DNA from: Lacticaseibacillus casei DSM 20011 = JCM 1134 = ATCC 393
GTDB taxonomy: Bacteria; Bacillota; Bacilli; Lactobacillales; Lactobacillaceae
Direction of reading: 5' to 3'
NCBI RefSeq assembly: GCF_000829055.1
Contig: NZ_AP012544.1
Location: 744,001 to 808,000 of the forward strand
Length of the DNA stretch: 64,000 bases
Made by a program: the position numbers and the translations under genes. Below the pieces are notes generated by a model. It ran no database searches. It worked only from the letters and a program-made list of their open reading frames with translations, and had not been told where the DNA came from. Shown piece after piece: positions 1-7,908 of this stretch (its first letter is position 1; the number at the start of each line of letters is the position of its first letter).

Positions 1-2
1 TC

Positions 3-77
3 GAAGACAACTTCCTATCAACGATTATTGGCTTGAATTTACAAGCATATGGTGAGGGGGACGATGACAATGGCTAG
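3..77 (+). CDS. Phage head-tail connector protein (C-terminal fragment)
   Basis: The window opens inside a reading frame that ends in DDDNG followed by TAG. Only 24 residues are visible, so no domain can be read. It overlaps the start of the next gene by a few bases, as packed phage late genes do. By position, just before a head-closure protein and a gp10-like protein, it is probably the gp6-like DNA-packaging/head-tail connector. That identity is inferred from gene order only. Confidence 0.4.
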   Translation, partial: EDNFLSTIIGLNLQAYGEGDDDNG

Positions 78-450
78 TCGTCCAAGTTTTCAGTATCAGC
101 CTCCCAAAGTTGATAGTGGAAAATTAAGAATACCGATTCACTTCTATGCTCAAGATGCTGGTGATTCACCTGAACCAACAGACATTGAGCCTAAGGAAGT
201 GTTCTTTTGTCTTTGCGATGCCTATTCGCCAAGCAATAAGGACAAGGTAGTTCTTGATAGCCATGAGGTTGACCTGGGCGTCACTGTGATTATTCGCGAT
301 ACCAAGGGTGAATTCATCCCGAACAACAAAATGACAGCATTTATTGACGACTCTCGCTATCGGGAAGTTAAGGAATGGCAGATTGAAGAAGTTCGCCATG
401 ATTTTGAAGCCAACAGGTTCATTACGTTGGTATTGGGGGCGAAGCAATGA
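70..450 (+). CDS. Phage head closure protein (head-tail adaptor)
   Basis: This 126-aa protein fits in size, gene order and its Tyr/Arg-rich beta-type sequence with the SPP1 gp16 / HK97 gp7-like head closure family, which forms the ring that stops DNA leaking and receives the tail. Alternative starts at 49 and 64 exist; the ATG at 70 is preferred because GAGGGGG lies about 9 nt upstream. The stop overlaps the next start as ATGA (447-450), which suggests translational coupling. No catalytic motif is expected in this structural protein. The assignment rests on synteny as much as on sequence. Confidence 0.6.
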   Translation: MASRPSFQYQPPKVDSGKLRIPIHFYAQDAGDSPEPTDIEPKEVFFCLCDAYSPSNKDKVVLDSHEVDLGVTVIIRDTKGEFIPNNKMTAFIDDSRYREVKEWQIEEVRHDFEANRFITLVLGAKQ

Positions 451-521
451 CAGTAACTTTGGACGTTAAAGGTTTAGAAGACTTAGAAAACAAGCTAAGT
501 CAAAAGTTTAGCGATCGCAAA

Positions 522-534
522 GTTGCTAAATATA
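522..534 (+). repeat. 13-bp target-site duplication, left copy
   Basis: GTTGCTAAATATA occurs here and again at 1796-1808, directly flanking the insertion element. In both copies it encodes part of the VAKY stretch of the interrupted tail gene. Confidence 0.85.
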
Positions 535-1795
535 CGCGCATTTTAGAATCAAGTTAGCCACTGTCTCAAAATTTTTTGGACAATAAAAAACATCAAGAAC
601 AGATATCCTGTATCATTGAAGTTCCTACACAAACAATGGAAGAGGATATTGTCTTGATGCAGAAACAGGATAGCACACACCGCCAAAAAGGTCAGCACTT
701 AACATCACTCGAGCGCGGAAAAGTGGCCGGATTCCGCCAAGCTGGGAAGTCCAATCGTTGGATTGCTGCTGAAATTGGCGTCTGCCCGCAGACCATTAAT
801 AATGAAATCAAGCGAGGTACAGTAGATCAGGTCAAGAAGAGTAATGGCAAGCGCGTCTACCATCGACAATACCTGCCAGAGGCTGCTCAGGCACGTTACG
901 AGACTGCACGCTTGAGCTGTCATCGTCCTGACAAGTTCGCCAGCGTACAGGTCTTCTTAGCCTGGTACGTACAGCGAGCTAAGCAGGACAAATGGTCGCC
1001 GGATGCTTCAATCGGCTATGCCAAGCGACACAAGCTGTTTACTCCTGAAGAGCTTGTTTGTGCCTCGACTTTGTACCAGTACATTGACGACCAACGCCTA
1101 GAGATTCGAAATATCGACCTGTTGGAGAAGACTAAGCGGAAGACCTCTCACCAGCACCACACCAAGGCTAAGCGCCTGGCTGGCCGCAGTATCGAGGAAC
1201 GGCCTAAGGTCGTTGAACGACGCAGGCAGTTCGGTCACTGGGAGATGGATACCATTGTCGGTAAACGCAATGGCAAGGAGAGCGTCATCTTGACTCTGAT
1301 TGAGCGCAAGACCCGTTGCCAACTTCTCCGCTTGATCGAAGGACGAGATGCAGACTCTGTGAGCTATGCATTGCGTGGAATCAAGCGCGAATGGGGAGCT
1401 TGCATCAAGACCATCACAGCCGACAACGGACCCGAGTTCACCGCCTTAAATACTGCTTTTGCTGGGACGGAAACTGAGATCTTCTACGCCCATCCTTACA
1501 CGTCCTGCGACCGTGGCACCAACGAGGCACATAACCGGATGATCCGCCAGGACTTCCCTAAGGGCATGTCCCTAGATGACATTAGCCCTAGTCAAGTGCA
1601 GGCCACGCAAGACCGCTTGAATCAGTTGCCTCGCAAACAACAGGGCTACTGCACACCCCAGCAAAACTTTGAGGCCGAAGCTCGGCGCGTTCGCCGCATG
1701 GCCCAGTAGTCTCTCTAGCGCCACAACTTCTATTTGATAACGGCCTGTTCTGGGATTGTCCTCAACGACTGGCTAACTTGTTCTTGCAATTTACG
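535..1795 (+). mobile_element. IS30-family insertion sequence, about 1.26 kb
   Basis: The element is bounded by direct repeats at 522-534 and 1796-1808. Its ends form imperfect inverted repeats of about 26 bp: the left end begins CGCGCATTTT and the right end, read inward, begins CGTAAATTGC. Both contain the perfectly conserved inner block CAAGTTAGCC (550-559 and 1771-1780). It carries a single transposase of IS30 type. IS30 elements commonly duplicate only 2-3 bp but some members make longer duplications; 13 bp is what the sequence shows here. The element lies inside a prophage tail gene, so the insertion is recent relative to prophage acquisition. Confidence 0.85.
657..1709 (+). CDS. IS30-family transposase
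   Basis: A 350-aa DDE transposase. The N-terminal helix-turn-helix region (LTSLERGKVAGFRQAGKS, then IAAEIGVCPQTINNEIKRG) binds the inverted repeats. The catalytic core shows the IS30 signatures HWEMDTIVG (first Asp), ITADNGPEF (second Asp) and CDRGTNEAHNRMIR (Glu). The ATG at 657 is chosen because GAAGAGGA lies about 9 nt upstream; in-frame starts at 576 (TTG) and 636 (ATG) would lengthen it by 27 or 7 residues. The frame is intact from HTH to C-terminus, so the element could still be mobile. Its stop lies 86 bp before the right inverted-repeat end. Confidence 0.92.
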   Translation: MQKQDSTHRQKGQHLTSLERGKVAGFRQAGKSNRWIAAEIGVCPQTINNEIKRGTVDQVKKSNGKRVYHRQYLPEAAQARYETARLSCHRPDKFASVQVFLAWYVQRAKQDKWSPDASIGYAKRHKLFTPEELVCASTLYQYIDDQRLEIRNIDLLEKTKRKTSHQHHTKAKRLAGRSIEERPKVVERRRQFGHWEMDTIVGKRNGKESVILTLIERKTRCQLLRLIEGRDADSVSYALRGIKREWGACIKTITADNGPEFTALNTAFAGTETEIFYAHPYTSCDRGTNEAHNRMIRQDFPKGMSLDDISPSQVQATQDRLNQLPRKQQGYCTPQQNFEAEARRVRRMAQ

Positions 1796-1808
1796 GTTGC
1801 TAAATATA
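1796..1808 (+). repeat. 13-bp target-site duplication, right copy
   Basis: Second copy of GTTGCTAAATATA, immediately after the right end of the IS. The interrupted tail gene continues in frame from here. Confidence 0.85.
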
Positions 1809-2130
1809 TCAACAACGCATTAACCATCGCTGGACGATATGCCGTTGTTGAACTTAAACAAGCTGCAGCAAGCTATCGAGACACTGGTGCAACGGTCAAT
1901 GAAATTACTGCGGGCAAACCACGGCTTCGTGGTGGGGTTCGCAATATCAAGATTGGGTGGTCTGGTGATGGTTCAAAACAACGGTGGCGCTTAGTTCATC
2001 TCAACGAATTTGGGTACACCCGAAATGGGCGCACGTATGCTCCAAGAGGCATAGGGAAAATTCGATCATCCTATGATGAAATGCAGCCGAAGCTGAAAGA
2101 GCTAGAAGCGGCTGAATTGAGGAAACTGCT

Positions 2131-2508
2131 ATGAAAGACATGCTGAACACGATTTATACAGAGATACGTGGTGATCCGCTAGTATCTCAGTACCCGATTA
2201 AGTATTACGACTATCCAGAGGCGGCTTCTAAGGAAACGTTTGTTCTCATCAAACCGTTATCTCCTCCAACAGCTGCTTTTGGTGCCAGTGATAAAGAATT
2301 AGCACAACAGCTAACTTACCAGATTGATGTGCAATCCGGTGATCACATGCTGTGTAAGCAGATACAACAAGCAATCAAAAAACACATGTACTCGTTAGGC
2401 TTCTCGCAATTATCCGAGGGTCTTGACGAGTTTTTTAGTGACACAAAACGGTATGTCGATGCACGGCGATATCGAACTGTCACACAGCTTTATGACGCTA
2501 ACTATTAG
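2131..2508 (+). CDS. DUF806-type phage tail protein
   Basis: A 125-aa protein recognised as the DUF806 family of small siphophage proteins found between the tail completion gene and the major tail protein in Lactobacillus and Lactococcus phages. By position it is probably a tail terminator, the ring that ends tail polymerisation. Visible sequence includes FVLIKPLSPPTAAFGASD and a C-terminal RRYRTVTQLYDANY. The start overlaps the upstream stop (ATGA), so its translation may depend on the upstream gene, which the IS has broken. Function is inferred from family and position. Confidence 0.75.
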   Translation: MKDMLNTIYTEIRGDPLVSQYPIKYYDYPEAASKETFVLIKPLSPPTAAFGASDKELAQQLTYQIDVQSGDHMLCKQIQQAIKKHMYSLGFSQLSEGLDEFFSDTKRYVDARRYRTVTQLYDANY

Positions 2509-2522
2509 AAAGGAGTCATCAC

Positions 2523-3113
2523 ATGACTTTAGTACATTTTCCACGCATGACCATTCAACCGTTTGACGCTAAAGGTGCCCCAAATGGAGAACCAATCGTT
2601 GTTCAAGGGGATACCAACAAAGGTGGTACCATTACAGCTGAAATCTCTGGGTTGTCTAGTAATCCACTGAAGACAGCTGCATCAGATATTGAATATTGGA
2701 TTTCACAAGAAGGCGTTGGTGAGGTTTCGGTAGACTTCACCCTGATTGACTTGCCATTTGACGCAGAAGCGAAAATTCTCGGTCAAAAGACTACCGAAGC
2801 AGGCATTACCTATGTGGGTAATGACACTAACCCACCATACTGCGGCGTTCTTTTGGAAGCAGAAAGCTTGGCTGGGGACAGCGCATACTTAGGCTTCTTC
2901 CGCGGCAAGTTTGCCAAGGACAAAGAAACCTTGAATACACAAGATCCAGCTGACAAGAAGGCACCAGAAGGCGATAGCTATACGTTTACTGCGGCCGGTT
3001 CACCTGATAATGGTGATCAAAAAGGCGAGTACGTTGCTAAATATGTCGGGTCTGATACAAAAGCTATTAGCACGGTGAAAGCGCAGGTTTTAAAGGCAAC
3101 CCCAAAACTGTAA
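2523..3113 (+). CDS. Major tail protein (tail tube)
   Basis: A 196-aa phi13-type major tail protein, the subunit that polymerises around the tape measure to form the tail tube. AAAGGAG sits upstream of the ATG at 2523. The protein has an N-terminal beta-rich region (FPRMTIQPFDAKGAPNG), a central EYWISQEGVGEVSVDFTLID and a C-terminal KATPKL. Just before the stop lies the heptamer CCCAAAA at 3101-3107, in the correct phase for a -1 shift into the downstream Ig-like frame. Two products are therefore expected: 196 aa, and about 281 aa with a C-terminal Ig domain. Confidence 0.88.
   Translation: MTLVHFPRMTIQPFDAKGAPNGEPIVVQGDTNKGGTITAEISGLSSNPLKTAASDIEYWISQEGVGEVSVDFTLIDLPFDAEAKILGQKTTEAGITYVGNDTNPPYCGVLLEAESLAGDSAYLGFFRGKFAKDKETLNTQDPADKKAPEGDSYTFTAAGSPDNGDQKGEYVAKYVGSDTKAISTVKAQVLKATPKL
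3101..3107 (+). promoter_or_regulatory. -1 ribosomal frameshift site (CCCAAAA) in the major tail gene
   Basis: The zero-frame codons are ACC CCA AAA CTG TAA, so the heptamer reads C-CCA-AAA, the canonical X-XXY-YYZ form. Slipping back one base gives CCC AAA ACT GTA ACG GTG and continues into the Ig-like frame to 3367. The same heptamer is the established frameshift signal in virion genes of the L. casei phage A2. No stimulatory structure was modelled here. Confidence 0.8.
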
Positions 3114-3367
3114 CGGTGTCTGGGGTATATCTGACACCGGCAACAGCGAGCGTAAAAGTGGGAGCAACCACGGCATTAACGGCTACAGTTAGCCCGGAAG
3201 ATGCGACTGACAAGGCTGTTAGCTATGAATCCAGTAAAATATCGGTCGCTACTGTCAACAGTAGTGGCGTAGTAACTGGCGTTTCTGAAGGCTCTGCTAC
3301 CATTACCGCAACAACACACGATGGCAGTAAAACCGCAAGCACGGCAGTAACAGTCACTGCCGCTTAA
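3107..3367 (+). CDS. Ig-like (Big_2) C-terminal extension of the major tail protein
   Basis: This frame encodes about 86 residues with the bacterial Ig-like group 2 pattern: VYLTPATASVKVGATTAL, TATVSPEDATDKAVSYESS, SGVVTGVSEGSATITATT. Such domains decorate the outside of phage capsids and tails and may bind cell-surface carbohydrate weakly. There is no good ribosome site for independent translation; a GTG at 3116 is the only nearby start. The frame is exactly -1 relative to the major tail gene and open from the slippery site, so it is best read as a frameshifted extension. Confidence 0.8.
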   Translation, partial: TVTVSGVYLTPATASVKVGATTALTATVSPEDATDKAVSYESSKISVATVNSSGVVTGVSEGSATITATTHDGSKTASTAVTVTAA

Positions 3368-3442
3368 AAAGACAATTGTCGCCTCAGAAATAAACAATGC
3401 TGAATTGAATTCAGGGCGGCATTTAATATAAGGAGATTTATC

Positions 3443-3760
3443 ATGCTAAAACTTGATTTACGTAATAAAGATGGCAAGGTTGAGCACTTTCAAGAAACAT
3501 TCGTGCCTGCCTTAAAACTGATCGAAGGCCTAAAACTAACTCCCGAGAACTTTCCTGATCTAGATGAATCAGATTGGATGGAAAAAAACGCAGAATTTAT
3601 GGCTTCTTGTTTTGAAGACAAAAGCGTAACTAAGCAACGAATTTTAGACGGTGTTGCCGCTTGGGATTTCAACAAAGTATTTAACACCTTCAATCAGCAG
3701 CTTTTCGGGATTGACCCAAAAAAAGTGGAAGCGAGCGAATCAGCAGAAAAGAAGCATTAA
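3443..3760 (+). CDS. Tail assembly chaperone (G-like)
   Basis: A 105-aa acidic, mostly helical protein with a clear AAGGAG ribosome site about 8 nt before the ATG. It lies between the major tail protein and the tape measure, the fixed position of lambda G-type chaperones. The chaperone coats the tape measure and recruits tail tube subunits; it is absent from the virion. Near its end the sequence CCCAAAAAAAG (3715-3725) allows a -1 shift that appends the downstream frame, giving a GT-like product. Confidence 0.8.
   Translation: MLKLDLRNKDGKVEHFQETFVPALKLIEGLKLTPENFPDLDESDWMEKNAEFMASCFEDKSVTKQRILDGVAAWDFNKVFNTFNQQLFGIDPKKVEASESAEKKH
3715..3724 (+). promoter_or_regulatory. -1 frameshift site (CCCAAAAAAA) producing the G-T fusion
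   Basis: Zero-frame codons are GAC CCA AAA AAA GTG, giving two overlapping slippery heptamers, C-CCA-AAA and A-AAA-AAA. The -1 frame is open from here through 3924 with no stop. The zero frame stops at 3760. Confidence 0.75.
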
Positions 3761-3924
3761 ATCAAATCTACAAAATGATTCGTTCGGTCGTTACAAACGT
3801 TCCGGGGTTCACGATCAATGACATTATGAGAACTGATTGGGAGACGCTACAAGAGGTGCTGCTGCAAAGTGAACCAGAAAAAGAAAAGGCAGTATCGCTT
3901 ACCGACTTTATCAAATCAATGTAG
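3718..3924 (+). CDS. T-like extension of the tail chaperone (expressed by -1 frameshift)
   Basis: The -1 frame downstream of the slippery run encodes about 68 residues, including RKEALNQIYKMIRSVV and NVPGFTINDIMRTDWETL, ending SLTDFIKSM at 3924. An ATG at 3775 exists but has no ribosome site. The frame relation and the position before the tape measure match the lambda G/GT arrangement, where T contacts the tail tube protein. The fusion would keep most of the G domain and swap its last dozen residues. This is inferred from frame and synteny. Confidence 0.72.
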   Translation, partial: KKSGSERISRKEALNQIYKMIRSVVTNVPGFTINDIMRTDWETLQEVLLQSEPEKEKAVSLTDFIKSM

Positions 3925-3939
3925 GAAGGAGGAAACAAA

Positions 3940-6900
3940 TTGGCAGAACCATTAGGTCAAATGATGATCGAGCTTGGGCTTGATGATACCAAGTTCGGTA
4001 ACGGTCTGAAGAACGCCAAGTCACAGTTGAAATATTTCGGGTCTGAGATGAAAGCTCAGGCCTCTTTTTATGACGCTTTTGGAAGTAAAGTAGACGGCTT
4101 AAGTGCCAAAGAACAAGGCTTGACCAAGATGATTGCTGCACAGTCAAAGGTTTTAGCTGAATCTAAGAAGGCGTACGACGGATCACTGACTTCAAAAGGC
4201 GAAATGACAAAAAGTTCCGCTAGACTTGCAGCTAATTTTGAAGCCGAACAAGCAAAACTTGCATCACTGGCTAAACAGTACATCAGTACCGCGCAAGCAG
4301 AAGCGGAAATGAGTGTTAAAACAACCGGCGTCACCGGTGCGATTAACAAGCTTGGTACGGCCCAGATAGCTATTGGCAATCGCATGAAGTCACTTGGCGA
4401 CAGCATGACTACCGGCATAACCGTTCCTATAGCTACAGCTTTTGCAGCAGCCACAGCCAAGGCTATTGGATTCCAAAATAAACTTTTGGTAATCAAAAAC
4501 CTTTTAACTACTGGTGGTGAGTCGGCAAAAGAGGCTATTTCTGGCGTCAATAAAATGCAGTCGGACGCCATTCAATATTCCAACCATTATGGTGTATCAG
4601 TAAGCAAGATTGCTGATGGCTATGAAGAGCTTGTGCGGCGTGGTTATACATCGAAGCAAGCTATCGCTGCCATGAAAACAGAACTTCAAGGTGCTTTGGC
4701 ATCAGGCGATGATTTCAATGATGTTGTTTCTGTGGCATCATCCACATTGGAATCATTTGGTATGAAATCAAGCAATACTGCAAAAATGACTAGAAACACT
4801 AAGACAGCCGTCAATGAGCTTGCTTATGCGGCCGATTTGACAGCTACTAACTTCCAGGACTTGGGTGTTGGTATGTCATATGTTGGTGCTACTGCTCACC
4901 AAGCTCATTTCACCTTGTCAGAAACGGCATCTGCTTTAGGTGTTCTGTCTAACAATGGCGTGGAAGCTGACAAAGCTGGCACTGGGCTGCGTAAAGTGAT
5001 TGTCAGCTTGAACACTGCCGTCAAAAATATTGGCACTAAGAATGACGTCTTGGCAAGTCTTGGCATCAAGAAAGAAGAAATCGTCGGGTCCAACGGTCAG
5101 CTCAAGAGCTTGAGCACTGTCATGGACGTACTCAATCAGCACACCAAGGACATGAGCGCGACTAAAAAAGCAGCTGTATTTAACAGTCTTTTTGGTACCA
5201 CTGGTCAGCAAGCCGGTATTATTCTCGCACAAAACAGCAAACAGTTAGCTGAATTGAATAGCCAGGTTGATAAGGCTGAGAAAAAGAACTATGTGGGCAG
5301 CTTATCGGAAAAGAACCTTAAGTCTGCTCAAAATCAGTTAAAAGTTCTGCAACAAAATGTTGAAAACTTGGGGATGACGCTTGCACAAAAAGTTCTACCT
5401 AGTGTGCAGCCCATTATCAAGGATTTGACTGATGCTGTTAATTGGTTTGGTAAACTAAATCCACAAGTCCAGCAAAACATTGTTAAGTGGGGGTTGTTGG
5501 CTGCTGCCATGGGCCCGGTGCTTAGCATTGGTGGAAGATTAACTACAGGACTTGGAAAATTAGGTACCTCATCAGTTGGCCTTATTGCAAAAATAGCCGG
5601 ATTGGGTGCTAAGTCGCAAGCAGCCAAGACGGTTATGGGTCAGTTAACAGATGCAACGGGTAATGTTGTAGGAACCTTGACGAAAGCTGGCGGTGCCGCA
5701 ACCAATACAGGTGGCTTAATTGGAAATTTAGCCGGAAGAATGACTGTTGCCGCTGGTGAAACAGGCGTTTTAGGAAGCGCATTGACTCCGTTAGGACTTG
5801 GAATGATAGCTGTAGCCGGTGCGGCAACGATTGGTGTCGTTGCTTGGGAAGGCTTCGGAAAACAGATGGTTGAGTCTTCCAACCGTGCTTCGCGATGGGG
5901 ATCTGACATCGGAAAAACGGCCGATACTGCGGCAACTGAAATGTCGCAATATCAAAGCAAAGTTGATGTTGCCATGTCTGGGGCATCCGGCTCTGTATCT
6001 AGCAATGCAAAGACTATTAACTCAGCATTTAGCGGTATGATTACATCTGCTCAAAAGGCAAGCAAGGCTCAGAAAAAGGCTGCTGATGATGTTGCCAAGG
6101 CTATTGGTGGTGAAGCTGCTGCTGCTCTTGAAGAAGAGGCCGGCAAAGAAGAAACCGCTCGTAACAAAGAGATTGCGAAGATGAAGTCATATGCTAAAGA
6201 AGCACATGACATTTTGAAAAATTCCGCTGACAACAACGTTGCTCTTAATGCAGAACAACGCGTTAAGATTGGCAACATTCAGGATGAAATGGCCGAAGCT
6301 CAGATTAAGACACTTGGATTAACGGCAAAACAGCAACGTCAAGTGCTTGCTGCTGAGCTAGGCGAAACCAGCAAGATGTCCGTAAAGCAATTGTCATCAA
6401 TGGCAAAGTCCATTGGTGATGCTTCGTACCAAGAGATGTCGAGCTATGAGCAAAGGCTTAAAGCAATCAACGGAAATGCGCAGCTTTCTGAAACTGAAAA
6501 AAACGTGGCCATTGAAGCTCTTGAGCAAGAACACATTGCAACGATGGATAAGCTCGGCGGAGACTATATCAGAGTTGCTAAAGCGCAAGGCAAGTCACAT
6601 TCTGAAATCATTTCTGAGCTGACACAAGAATATGGCTTTACTGCTACGCAAGCAGCTGAAGCTTGGGATACGTATAACAGCAGAACTAAGGCCGCCGCAG
6701 ATGAAACAAAAAAAGCCGTCAGCGTCTCATTAGATGGCCTATCTGGCTCTGTCAAAAAGGCTGCCGAAAGCTGGAACAACCTGAAGCTGACAGACAAGGA
6801 CGGTAAAGTCAAAACTAACGCCGTCGAAGAAGTTCAGAAGGCTGTAAAAAGTGGCAAGACTTGGAATGCTATTCAGCTTTTGCTACAAGAAGGCAAAATG

Positions 6901-7908
6901 ACAACAAACGCTCAAGACATGGTTGCAAAAGCCCTAGCTGCTAACAAGCAGTGGGACGATTTGAAGTGGATTGAGAATGATCTGCACTTGTCTTCAAATG
7001 CTAAAGAGCAAGTTGCAAGCGCCATGATTGCTAACAATCAGTGGAATGTTTCTGACTGGAAGGAAGCTCAGATATGGGCAACTAACAAGACAAATAGTGC
7101 AACAATTGAAGCTCTTGCAAACGTAGGCAAATGGGATAGTTTGACCCCAGCACAGCAGCAATTGATTGCGCAAGCTAAGACAGGGGCTGCACTGAAACAA
7201 ACATTGCAAGACTTGGGCTTATGGAATGATATGTCTGCGAAAGTTAGAAAAGCAATTTTGAAAGCCATTGACGAATCTACGCAACCCGCTGCACAAGCTA
7301 AGCGAGCTGTTGATTCATTTGTTGAACAAACCAAAACATCTGTTTTGAAAACTATTTATGTTGAAGAACATATCACGCAGGGACGAGCTGGTGGCGGTTC
7401 AGCAAATGTAGCAACACGAGCTAAAGGTGATTCTAATTTTGCCGGCGGCCTTGCAATGGTTAACGATCAAAAAGGTCCAACGTTCCGTGAAGCTATTTTC
7501 CATCCTAATGGTGGAATTGAGATTCCATTTGGTCGTAATGTGATTAAACCAATCGAAAAGCATGCTCAAATTGTCCCTGCCGGAATGACGGCTAGAATGT
7601 TTCCAAAATTGCCTCAGTACGCCAATGGTAAAGACATTCCAGCAAACGCAACAGCACTTAGCCTAGCAAACCAAGTGACCCAATCGCTTGGACAAGCATC
7701 TTCAGTCACAGTCACTAATAACTCTGACAACAGCAATATAGAAACATTGCTTGGATCAATAAAAGCGTTGTTAGCCACTTTGCTGACAAGAGAAACTGAC
7801 TTTACCATAAATGGACAATCTGTAGCGAAAATAATGTATCCATATCTTGATCAGATACAAAAGATTAGTGACAAAAGACAAGCACGAGGAAGGGGCATCA
7901 CAAGTTGA
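3940..7908 (+). CDS. Phage tail tape measure protein
   Basis: A 1322-aa protein starting at TTG 3940 behind a perfect AGGAGG. It sets tail length; at roughly 0.15 nm per residue a tail near 200 nm is expected. The N-terminus (LGLDDTKFGNGLKNAKSQLK) is typical of the TP901 tape-measure core. There is a long alanine/lysine-rich coiled-coil body, glycine/alanine hydrophobic stretches near residues 520-550 and 610-640, and degenerate NNQW/WNDL-type repeats around residues 960-1110. No muramidase or peptidase motif was recognised. It overlaps the Dit start by 4 bp. Confidence 0.93.
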   Translation: MAEPLGQMMIELGLDDTKFGNGLKNAKSQLKYFGSEMKAQASFYDAFGSKVDGLSAKEQGLTKMIAAQSKVLAESKKAYDGSLTSKGEMTKSSARLAANFEAEQAKLASLAKQYISTAQAEAEMSVKTTGVTGAINKLGTAQIAIGNRMKSLGDSMTTGITVPIATAFAAATAKAIGFQNKLLVIKNLLTTGGESAKEAISGVNKMQSDAIQYSNHYGVSVSKIADGYEELVRRGYTSKQAIAAMKTELQGALASGDDFNDVVSVASSTLESFGMKSSNTAKMTRNTKTAVNELAYAADLTATNFQDLGVGMSYVGATAHQAHFTLSETASALGVLSNNGVEADKAGTGLRKVIVSLNTAVKNIGTKNDVLASLGIKKEEIVGSNGQLKSLSTVMDVLNQHTKDMSATKKAAVFNSLFGTTGQQAGIILAQNSKQLAELNSQVDKAEKKNYVGSLSEKNLKSAQNQLKVLQQNVENLGMTLAQKVLPSVQPIIKDLTDAVNWFGKLNPQVQQNIVKWGLLAAAMGPVLSIGGRLTTGLGKLGTSSVGLIAKIAGLGAKSQAAKTVMGQLTDATGNVVGTLTKAGGAATNTGGLIGNLAGRMTVAAGETGVLGSALTPLGLGMIAVAGAATIGVVAWEGFGKQMVESSNRASRWGSDIGKTADTAATEMSQYQSKVDVAMSGASGSVSSNAKTINSAFSGMITSAQKASKAQKKAADDVAKAIGGEAAAALEEEAGKEETARNKEIAKMKSYAKEAHDILKNSADNNVALNAEQRVKIGNIQDEMAEAQIKTLGLTAKQQRQVLAAELGETSKMSVKQLSSMAKSIGDASYQEMSSYEQRLKAINGNAQLSETEKNVAIEALEQEHIATMDKLGGDYIRVAKAQGKSHSEIISELTQEYGFTATQAAEAWDTYNSRTKAAADETKKAVSVSLDGLSGSVKKAAESWNNLKLTDKDGKVKTNAVEEVQKAVKSGKTWNAIQLLLQEGKMTTNAQDMVAKALAANKQWDDLKWIENDLHLSSNAKEQVASAMIANNQWNVSDWKEAQIWATNKTNSATIEALANVGKWDSLTPAQQQLIAQAKTGAALKQTLQDLGLWNDMSAKVRKAILKAIDESTQPAAQAKRAVDSFVEQTKTSVLKTIYVEEHITQGRAGGGSANVATRAKGDSNFAGGLAMVNDQKGPTFREAIFHPNGGIEIPFGRNVIKPIEKHAQIVPAGMTARMFPKLPQYANGKDIPANATALSLANQVTQSLGQASSVTVTNNSDNSNIETLLGSIKALLATLLTRETDFTINGQSVAKIMYPYLDQIQKISDKRQARGRGITS

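Larger units (their letters stand above)
447..2134 (+). pseudogene. HK97-gp10-like tail completion protein, split by an IS element
   Basis: The gene starts at the ATGA overlap at 447 and reads MTVTLDVKGLEDLENKL, typical of the gp10/tail-completion family that caps the tail at the head-tail joint. It runs correctly through VAKY at 522-533 and is then broken by inserted DNA. The reading resumes at 1796 with the same VAKY followed by INNALTIAGRYAVVELK, and ends at 2134. Excising 522-1795 joins the two parts into one 137-aa frame. The stop overlaps the next start (ATGA at 2131). The fragment from 1796 has no good ribosome site of its own, so a working product is unlikely. Confidence 0.85.

Noticed and set aside
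4068..7334. Several long antisense frames within the tape measure gene
   Set aside because: Shadow frames of a long Ala/Lys-rich gene with no ribosome sites.
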